Origin: Oscillospiraceae bacterium
Lineage (GTDB): Bacteria > Bacillota > Clostridia > Oscillospirales > UBA929
Direction of reading: 5' to 3'
Length of the DNA: 13,028 nt
NCBI GenBank assembly: GCA_031258665.1
Contig: JAIRML010000087.1
Location: forward strand, 1 to 13,028
Shown here one piece after another: positions 7,204-12,115 of this stretch. A program made the position numbers and the translations under genes. The first letter of the stretch is position 1. Each line of letters starts with the position of its first letter. The notes under the pieces are model-generated. The model ran no database searches and had not been told where the DNA came from. It worked only from the letters and a program-made list of their open reading frames with translations.

Positions 7204-8283
7204 TTACACATATTTGGAGAGGACATCCGGGTTTACGCAGAAGGTGAAGGCGTCCTCGCGGGCGACGGCGCCCGCCTTGACGGCTTCCGCCAGGCTGTAG
7301 TCCATGCTCTGCATCCCCTCGGCGGCGCCGGCGTGGATCAGCGTGTCGATCTGGTGCGTCTTCGACTCGCGGATAAGGCTCCGGATGGCAGAATTTACGA
7401 TCATCACCTCAAACACCGCCGTGCGGCCGCCGCGGTTGGGGGTCGACAGAAGCTGCTGGGAGATGATCGCCTGGAGCACCGTGGAGAGCTGGATGCGCAC
7501 CTGCTGCTGCTGGCCCGGCGGGAAGACATCGATGACGCGGTCGATCGTCTTCGCGGAGCCCACCGTGTGCAGCGTGGAGAGCACGAGGTGCCCGGTCTCG
7601 GCGGCCGTGAGGGCAATGGACATCGTCTCGAGGTCGCGCATCTCCCCCACGAGGATCACATCGGGCGACTGCCGCAACGCGGCGCGCAGCGCCTTGCCGT
7701 AGCTCAGCGTGTCGTTTTCGATCTCGCGCTGGTTCACGATGCTCAGCTTGTGGTTGTGCAGGTATTCGATGGGGTCCTCCAGCGTCAGGATGTGGCAGTT
7801 GCGCCGGCTGTTGATCAGGTTGATCAGCGTCGCCAGCGTCGTCGACTTGCCCGAACCGGCCGGGCCTGTCACAAGAATCAGCCCCTTGGTCTTTCGGTAG
7901 AGCTCCAGCACCGGCTGCGGGATGCCCAGCCGGTCTGTGTCCGAGAGGCTGAGCTGCACCACCCGGATGACGGCGGCCATGGAATTGCGCTGCCGGAAAG
8001 CGTTGATGCGAAACCGCCCCACCCCGGGGAGCGAGAAGGAAAAGTCGCAGTCCCCCTCTTTCAGGTAGTGGTCGTAGGACTGGCTGCCGGACAGGCGGAA
8101 GATCTCCTCGATGATCAGCGCCGTGTCTTTGGGCATCATGCGAAAGTCGTCGGCCGCTTCGATCTTTCCGTCCTTTTTGAGCAAAATCGGGGACCCGGCC
8201 GTGATAAAGATGTCGGACGCCTTTTCGTGCACCGCCCGCACCAGCAGTTCGTGCACCGATGTCCCCGGCGAATTGATCGTCAT
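7204..8283 (-). CDS. pilT: Type IV pilus retraction ATPase PilT-like
   Basis: PilT-type ATPases form hexamers at the inner face of the membrane and power pilus retraction (twitching, DNA uptake, surface sensing). The 359-residue product shows the whole GspE/PilT signature: Walker A GPAGSGKST (140-148), Asp box LTLEDPIEYL (166-175), Walker B DVILVGEMRD (208-217) and His box GHLVLSTLHTVGSAKTIDRV (231-250). AIRSLIRE (299-306) corresponds to the AIRNLIRE motif that marks PilT rather than PilB. Length agrees with PilT (~345-370), and the long N-terminal domain and tetracysteine of PilB are absent. ATG at 8283 has GAGGAAGG 7 bases upstream. It closes the pilus gene run, 55 bases after the preceding minor pilin-like gene. 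Because PilB is not in the window, a bifunctional ATPase role cannot be ruled out. Confidence 0.95.
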   Translation of the reverse strand: MTINSPGTSVHELLVRAVHEKASDIFITAGSPILLKKDGKIEAADDFRMMPKDTALIIEEIFRLSGSQSYDHYLKEGDCDFSFSLPGVGRFRINAFRQRNSMAAVIRVVQLSLSDTDRLGIPQPVLELYRKTKGLILVTGPAGSGKSTTLATLINLINSRRNCHILTLEDPIEYLHNHKLSIVNQREIENDTLSYGKALRAALRQSPDVILVGEMRDLETMSIALTAAETGHLVLSTLHTVGSAKTIDRVIDVFPPGQQQQVRIQLSTVLQAIISQQLLSTPNRGGRTAVFEVMIVNSAIRSLIRESKTHQIDTLIHAGAAEGMQSMDYSLAEAVKAGAVAREDAFTFCVNPDVLSKYV

Positions 8284-8338
8284 ATGTCTGCCTTCCTCTC
8301 CTTCGTCGGCGGCGTGCCGGCAGGCAGCTCCGCCCCGG

Positions 8339-8773
8339 TCATGTTCCGTCCCAAATGTTCATCCCGTCGTCGTAGACGAAGTCATCCTGCCACTGCCGCC
8401 AGGTCCGAACCCGATAGTGCGGGCCGGGTCCGGCGCTCAGCGCCAGCTCAACGCGCAGGTGCGCGTCCGCGTCGCTCACGTCGCGGCTCACGAGCAGCGG
8501 CGACTCCGAGACGATCTCCCAGCCCTGGGCCGCGGCCTCGCGGGCAAAGTCATCGGCGGACGCGCCGGAGAGCGCCGCGTCCAACTCCCCGACGGCGGCC
8601 TGCGCCTGCGTCTCCAAAACGAAGCAGCGCCGGACCCATTCGGTGTTCTTCTCCGCCAGCTTGTAGTCGGAGTAGGCCGACATCATGGCCAGCACCCCAA
8701 ACGCCGACAGCGAGAGCATGATGAGAATGATGAGGATCGAGGGGCTGCCCTGCATCGAAGCCTGCCGTTTCAT
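8339..8773 (-). CDS. Small pilus-associated membrane protein, E5-less pseudopilin-like
   Basis: The 144-residue product has a short basic N-terminus, MKRQASMQG, followed by SPS and one strongly hydrophobic helix (about 12-34, ILIILIMLSL...). A soluble, mostly alpha then beta-rich domain ending in YRVRTWRQW follows. The layout is that of a minor (pseudo)pilin. If the Gly9-Ser10 bond were the processing site, position +5 would be Leu and not the usual Glu; loss of Glu5 is known for the tip pseudopilin GspK, so a tip or initiation role is a reasonable guess. Its start overlaps the stop of the upstream pilin gene by ATGA, implying coupled translation. I do not recognise a named family. An alternative is an accessory membrane protein unrelated to pilins. 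Confidence 0.75.
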   Translation of the reverse strand: MKRQASMQGSPSILIILIMLSLSAFGVLAMMSAYSDYKLAEKNTEWVRRCFVLETQAQAAVGELDAALSGASADDFAREAAAQGWEIVSESPLLVSRDVSDADAHLRVELALSAGPGPHYRVRTWRQWQDDFVYDDGMNIWDGT

Positions 8774-9267
8774 GGCGCCGCCCCCTCCCGTGTCCGGTAC
8801 AGCCCCGTGGTCAGCGTGAGGATGGGACCGCGCGGCTGTTTTTCCAGCAAATAGGGCTCATTTCTGACCACCGTGACCGAGAGCGTCTCCCAGACACCGG
8901 CGGAGAGCGCCTCGGCGCCCGCGCCGGGCGCCGAGGTGAGCGTCAGCGTAAAACCTGCGTCCGGCGGCGCCGCCACCGGACGCCATGCGTCGTCGTAATA
9001 CAGTGTCCACACGCCGGGGGCCGACCGCGCCGCCGCGCGCCCCGACACCGAAAGCGCCGCGCCCCCCTGCGCGGGCAGCGCGCGGTAAAGGGCCAACACC
9101 GTCTGCGCCTCAAAGCAGGCGTTGTCCTTGTCCCGCGCGCGCTGGCTCATGTTGGCGGCGCGCACGAACATCTCTAGGATAAACATGCTCACCACAGCCA
9201 GCACGCCGATGGCGATGATAATCTCGACCAGCGCGAACCCGCGCTGGGATCTCTCAAACTTCCGCAT
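8770..9267 (-). CDS. Type IV prepilin-like protein with canonical N-methylation motif
   Basis: The 165-residue product begins MRKFERSQRG, then FALVEIIIAIGVLAVV. This is a textbook class III prepilin signal: cleavage after Gly10, Phe at +1 and Glu at +5, followed by the hydrophobic alpha-1 helix. The rest (~130 residues) is a small globular domain, about the size of PilV/GspI-type minor pilins. The ATG at 9267 is the only start that gives a normal leader; its ribosome site (AAAGGAA) is somewhat far (~12 bases), so expression may depend on coupling with the upstream gene. The frame is open up to 9519, but the extension is Arg/Pro-rich and overlaps the preceding gene, so it is not accepted. The product is expected to be cut and methylated by a prepilin peptidase encoded elsewhere. 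Confidence 0.88.
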   Translation of the reverse strand: MRKFERSQRGFALVEIIIAIGVLAVVSMFILEMFVRAANMSQRARDKDNACFEAQTVLALYRALPAQGGAALSVSGRAAARSAPGVWTLYYDDAWRPVAAPPDAGFTLTLTSAPGAGAEALSAGVWETLSVTVVRNEPYLLEKQPRGPILTLTTGLYRTREGAAP

Positions 9268-9346
9268 CGGACCGACCGTTCCTTTCTCCGCAAAACCGTG
9301 CGCCACAGGGCAAACAGGCGCCGCGCCCGGCGGACGCGCCCCCGCG

Positions 9347-9916
9347 TCAGGGGATGATCTCGACCTCCTGCGCCGGCGCCGATGACGGCGGCGTTTCGCC
9401 GGGCCGCCATGGGTCCGCGTGCAGGCGGAGGGTGACGGCGCTCTCGCGCCGGCCGCTCCCTTGCCCGGCCCACACATCGAGACGCACGGCCTGTTCCGGC
9501 GTCTCCGTCGGGCCGGCATAGGTCAGCTTGAGGCCGTCGATGGCCGCGATCTCGGCGCCGTACGCCGGATCCAGCGGGTCGGCGGCCGGCGACAGACTCT
9601 CCCGCAATGTGCCGTCGTGGAGATAGATGCGCAATTCGTAGGCCTCGCCGCCGTAGTGGTCCGTGAGCACGAGACATTCTCCCCCGTCCGGCAGGGAGCG
9701 GATCTGGACGCCGCCCGTCCTGTCGTGCTGCCGGATCTGTGTGGCCATGTATGACAACGCCACCCGCAGGTTGGCGCTGTCGGCCCGTTTTTCCATGACG
9801 CGCCGGTACGTGCTGCCACCCACCGACACGAGGGTGTAGGTGGTGATTCCAAAGAGCATCAACAACGCCGCCACAAAGAACAATTCCAGAAAGTTGGCGC
9901 CCCACCGGCCGCGCAT
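9347..9916 (-). CDS. Pseudopilin-like protein, resembles DUF4860
   Basis: The 189-residue product starts MRGRWG, then ANFLELFFVAALLMLFG. Cutting after Gly6 would place Glu at +5, as in type IV prepilins, although +1 is Ala and not Phe or Met. The following segment (RVMEKRADSANLRVALSYMATQ) and the beta-rich remainder resemble PilW/GspJ-like minor pilins. From memory they also resemble the Firmicutes family DUF4860 found in pilus loci; I could not search this. The ATG at 9916 has AAGGGGGG 6 bases upstream. An in-frame ATG at 9964 with GGAG close by is an alternative that would give a 22-residue leader. The gene lies between the 106-aa pilin-like gene and the canonical prepilin gene; the 230-base gap upstream holds hairpin copy B. 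Confidence 0.82.
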   Translation of the reverse strand: MRGRWGANFLELFFVAALLMLFGITTYTLVSVGGSTYRRVMEKRADSANLRVALSYMATQIRQHDRTGGVQIRSLPDGGECLVLTDHYGGEAYELRIYLHDGTLRESLSPAADPLDPAYGAEIAAIDGLKLTYAGPTETPEQAVRLDVWAGQGSGRRESAVTLRLHADPWRPGETPPSSAPAQEVEIIP

Positions 9917-10055
9917 GGCGGACCCCCCTTGTACGATTCTCAGATTTTCAATCCTGCCGATCACCATCTCTCTCCACCGCCGCCGACGGCGAAGCGAGAC
10001 CGGTCGATATTTCCGCGACCACAGACATGAGAGCACTGCCCTGTCGTCGTATATC

Positions 10056-10129
10056 AGTAACTTATTGCCGCTTCGCGGCAATAAAAAGCAAGAATTGGGG
10101 GTGTGGGTTGCGGAGGCAACCCACGTTAG
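10056..10129 (+). repeat. Two-hairpin short copy B of the modular hairpin repeat
   Basis: This copy has only modules a and e. Hairpin a at 10062-10084 is TTATTGCCGC, loop TTC, GCGGCAATAA (10-bp perfect stem). Then comes the linker AAAAAGCAAGAATTGGGGG, and hairpin e at 10103-10124, GTGGGTTGC, loop GGAG, GCAACCCAC (9-bp perfect stem), ending CGTTAG. The outer ends AGTAAC and CGTTAG match those of the long copies. It looks like a long copy from which hairpins b, c and d were lost by recombination between the two ACAAGAATT linkers. It sits between the 106-aa pilin-like gene (stop at 10147) and the DUF4860-like gene. The rest of that gap (about 9917-10055) shows no further structure I can name. 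Confidence 0.88.
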
Positions 10130-10146
10130 ATCTATATTTTGCATGT

Positions 10147-10467
10147 CTACGAGAAGGTGTCAAACACTTCGATGTCAGGCCGCAGGTTGGAGCCCTCCAC
10201 CCGGTAGTGGATGAAAAATCGGCTCTCGTCGTATTGGACACCGTAATGGTCGACAAGATAGCTCACGTCCGGCGGGTAGGCCCCCTCCAGGGCGTAGCAC
10301 TGTACGGCGGCGTGTTCGACGGCTTGCTGCAGGAAGGCCTTTTGGTCGGCGCTGTTGCGGCCGGACATCGCGCCGAGAGAAAATATCAGCGCCGCCACCA
10401 GCGCCGCCACCACGCCGAGACCGATCCAAACGGCGTATTCCTGCGCATGAAAGCGCTTCAGTTTCAT
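10147..10467 (-). CDS. Short pilin-like protein of the type IV pilus locus
   Basis: The 106-residue product has a basic N-terminus (MKLKRFHAQE), a hydrophobic helix at about 12-34 (AVWIGLGVVAALVAALIFSL) and then a short domain. The C-terminal half has the pattern ALEGAYPPDVSYLVDHYG, then FFIHYRVEGSNLRPDIEVF, reminiscent of GspG-like pilin tails in which a tyrosine-proline turn is followed by a short sheet. There is no standard prepilin cleavage site with Glu at +5, although a Glu (Glu10) precedes the helix. It may therefore be an unprocessed pilin-like membrane protein. ATG at 10467 has AAAGGAG 7 bases upstream. It follows pilC, separated by the five-hairpin repeat. A platform-associated or minor pilus subunit is my guess; it belongs to no family I can name securely. 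Confidence 0.8.
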   Translation of the reverse strand: MKLKRFHAQEYAVWIGLGVVAALVAALIFSLGAMSGRNSADQKAFLQQAVEHAAVQCYALEGAYPPDVSYLVDHYGVQYDESRFFIHYRVEGSNLRPDIEVFDTFS

Positions 10468-10493
10468 GGATCTGCTCCTTTCCCGGGCGCCTC

Positions 10494-10700
10494 AGTACCT
10501 TGTTGCCGCTTCGCGGCAACAAAAAACAAGAATTTTTTGGGGACAGAGCCCACCCGCGGTTGGCGGATTTCATTTCCGAAAACCGCACCCCGCGAGGCGC
10601 CTCAGCGCCTCGATCCAACCCCCGTGTTGTTGAAAAACGAAATTTTTCAACAAATAAAACAAGAATTTGGGTTGTGGGTTGCGGAGGCAACCCACGTTAG
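10494..10700 (+). repeat. Five-hairpin modular repeat element, long copy C
   Basis: This is the second ~206-bp copy, inverted relative to the one at 1321-1526. Stem-loops on the plus strand: a at 10500-10522, b at 10556-10586 (two mismatches), c at 10593-10612 (identical to copy A), d at 10627-10653 (one mismatch) and e at 10674-10695 (9-bp stem GTGGGTTGC). The linker ACAAGAATTT is repeated after a and after d. Ends are AGTACC and CGTTAG. The right end contains the TAA stop of pilC (10697-10699) and the left end lies 27 bases before the start of the next gene, so the element fills almost the whole gap inside the pilus gene run. Transcripts of the pilus operon would carry it in the e-to-a direction. 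Confidence 0.92.
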
Positions 10701-11767
10701 CCGATGGACGACATGATCTGGATGAGCGGCAGCATGACGGAGATCAGGATGACGCCCACCAAGATGGAGAGAAGCGCCACAAAGGCCGGCTCGATAGACC
10801 CGACAATGCGGCCCAGCGAGGTGTCGACCTCCTGCTCATAGATCTCCGACAACTGACGCATCATGCCGTCCAAATTGCCCGTCTTGAACCCGACGGCCAG
10901 CATCCGCGTGAACAGGCGCGGGAATATCCCGGCGCCGTACAGCGCGTCGGCGGCCGCTTCGCCGGCCCCGATGCGGGCGCCGCAGTCCTCAATCTTGCCG
11001 GACATATAGCGGTTGTCCAGAATATCTCCGGTCAGCTTGAGCGCGATCTCAAAGTCCACGTGGCTGCCCAGCAGGAAGGCCATGGCCGAGGAGAACCGCT
11101 CGGCGGCGATCTTTTGATAGACGGCGCGGGTCAGGAAGAAGCGCGCTTTGAAGTGGTCAAACGCCGCGCGCCCGCCCTCGGTCGCGCGCAGGACGCGGTG
11201 GAAGACGGCCAGCGCCGCCACCGCGGCCAAGATGAGCCACCACCAACGGCCGATGAATTGCCCAAACGCCATGAGCCCGCGCACGAGGGTCGGCATCTCG
11301 CCGCCCAGCGAGCGCAGCAGGTCGTCGAACATCGGCAGCACCTGCACGATGAGCAGCAGGACAATCGCCGCCATCATGACAACCAAAACGACCGGATAGA
11401 CGACGGAGGAGCGGATGCGCTGTTTGAGCTGCCCCTCCCGCTCGTAGTAGGTGGCTTGGGCGCTCATGATGTCGTCCAAGTTGCCCGACGCCTCGCCGAT
11501 GGTGGCCATGCGCAGAAGATAAGGGGGGAAGGCCCCCGTCGCCTCCAGCGCCTGACTCAGCGGCTGCCGCGCCTCGATGCCGTCCGACACCTGCCGCAAA
11601 ATGTCTTGAAAGACTGGGTTGCCGATGTCTTCCCGCAGCAGACTCAGCCCCTCCACCAGGGACAGACCGGCGCGCAGAAACAGCGACACCTGCGTGCAAA
11701 ACAGCACAAGTTCCGAGTTTTTGAGTCGCTTGATCCGCTTCTTCTCCGTCTGTGGACCTTCGTTCAT
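10697..11767 (-). CDS. pilC: Type IV pilus / type II secretion platform protein PilC (GspF family)
   Basis: PilC is the polytopic inner-membrane platform that couples the cytoplasmic assembly and retraction ATPases to the growing pilus. The 356-residue product shows the duplicated T2SSF domain: a first copy at about 20-145 with the signature GEASGNLDDIM (91-101) and a second at about 220-350 with GFKTGNLDGMM (293-303). Hydrophobic segments lie at ~121-146, 170-190 and 325-350. It is slightly shorter than many PilC proteins (~400) because the N-terminal extension is short. ATG at 11767 has GGAGGG 7 bases upstream. It is the first gene of the leftward run and is divergent from the dehydratase-activase gene; PilB, often next to it, is absent. 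The stop codon TAA lies inside hairpin element C. Confidence 0.95.
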   Translation of the reverse strand: MNEGPQTEKKRIKRLKNSELVLFCTQVSLFLRAGLSLVEGLSLLREDIGNPVFQDILRQVSDGIEARQPLSQALEATGAFPPYLLRMATIGEASGNLDDIMSAQATYYEREGQLKQRIRSSVVYPVVLVVMMAAIVLLLIVQVLPMFDDLLRSLGGEMPTLVRGLMAFGQFIGRWWWLILAAVAALAVFHRVLRATEGGRAAFDHFKARFFLTRAVYQKIAAERFSSAMAFLLGSHVDFEIALKLTGDILDNRYMSGKIEDCGARIGAGEAAADALYGAGIFPRLFTRMLAVGFKTGNLDGMMRQLSEIYEQEVDTSLGRIVGSIEPAFVALLSILVGVILISVMLPLIQIMSSIG

Positions 11768-11826
11768 AGTCTAACCCTCCAACACAAGGTGTCCTGGGGA
11801 ACACGGCGCCGCACCACGCCCCGCTC

Positions 11827-11846
11827 CGGCGTTTTCCGGCGTTCTC
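11827..11846. repeat. Tandem 10-bp direct repeat upstream of pilC
   Basis: CCGGCGTTTT-like units stand side by side: CGGCGTTTTC followed by CGGCGTTCTC, differing at one base. Together with the perfect repeat at 11862-11885 this could mark regulator binding sites in front of pilC; that is inference only. Confidence 0.45.
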
Positions 11847-11861
11847 TCCGCCCGGCGGCGA

Positions 11862-11885
11862 AACGGTTTTCATAACGGTTTTCAT
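11862..11885. repeat. Perfect tandem 12-bp direct repeat upstream of pilC
   Basis: AACGGTTTTCAT occurs twice with no gap, about 95 bases upstream of the pilC start. On the minus strand it reads ATGAAAACCGTT twice. It may be a slippage duplication or a tandem operator for the pilus genes. Confidence 0.7.
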
Positions 11886-11950
11886 CTCACATATCGATAG
11901 ATCGGCGCGCGCCCTGTAGCGCCGTCCCAGTATTTTTCAAAAAAGAAAAT

Positions 11951-11979
11951 TTGATTTTATTGGCGAACCGCGTTATAAT
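11951..11979 (+). promoter_or_regulatory. Sigma-A type promoter of the activase gene
   Basis: The -35 box TTGATT (11951-11956) is followed after exactly 17 bases by a perfect -10 box TATAAT (11974-11979). An AT-rich tract (TTTTTCAAAAAAGAAAATTT) lies just upstream and could act as an UP element. Transcription would begin near 11986, giving a leader of about 130 bases before the ATG at 12116. Confidence 0.8.
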
Positions 11980-12115
11980 GTGGGGCGACGGGGATTTTTC
12001 TTTGTGGCAGCGCCGCAGAGTGGGCCAGTTGGATGACCGAGAGATTTTGTCTGCGGATGAAACAAAAATACACGGCGAGGCTTTTGACGCCCCGGCCGCA
12101 CACGGGTGTTGGTAT

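Larger units (their letters stand above)
11768..12115. other. Divergent intergenic region between pilC and the activase gene
   Basis: This gap of ~350 bases must hold the start signals for both divergent genes. The plus-strand promoter at 11951-11979 is clear. For pilC on the minus strand I find no convincing -35/-10 pair. The region also holds tandem short repeats (11827-11846 and 11862-11885) and an A/T-rich patch at 11930-11960. The sequence from 11980 to 12115 would be the 5' leader of the rightward gene. It is open in the reading frame of that gene, but I see no riboswitch or terminator in it. Confidence 0.6.

Noticed and set aside
7333..8721. 462-codon open frame on the plus strand
   Set aside because: It lies opposite pilT and the small pilus gene and has an Arg/His/Pro-rich composition without any motif.
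1321..10700. Hairpin repeats as a CRISPR array or integron attC array
   Set aside because: Copies are dispersed between genes in both orientations with different stem sequences within each copy; there are no regular repeats with unique spacers and no attC core motifs.
10667..11875. 402-codon open frame on the plus strand
   Set aside because: It is antisense to pilC, which has clear GspF signatures; its composition is that of a shadow frame.
11157..11885. 242-codon frame beginning MKTVMKTV upstream of pilC
   Set aside because: It is a frame-shifted shadow of pilC; the Met-Lys-Thr-Val repeat only reflects the tandem 12-bp repeat.
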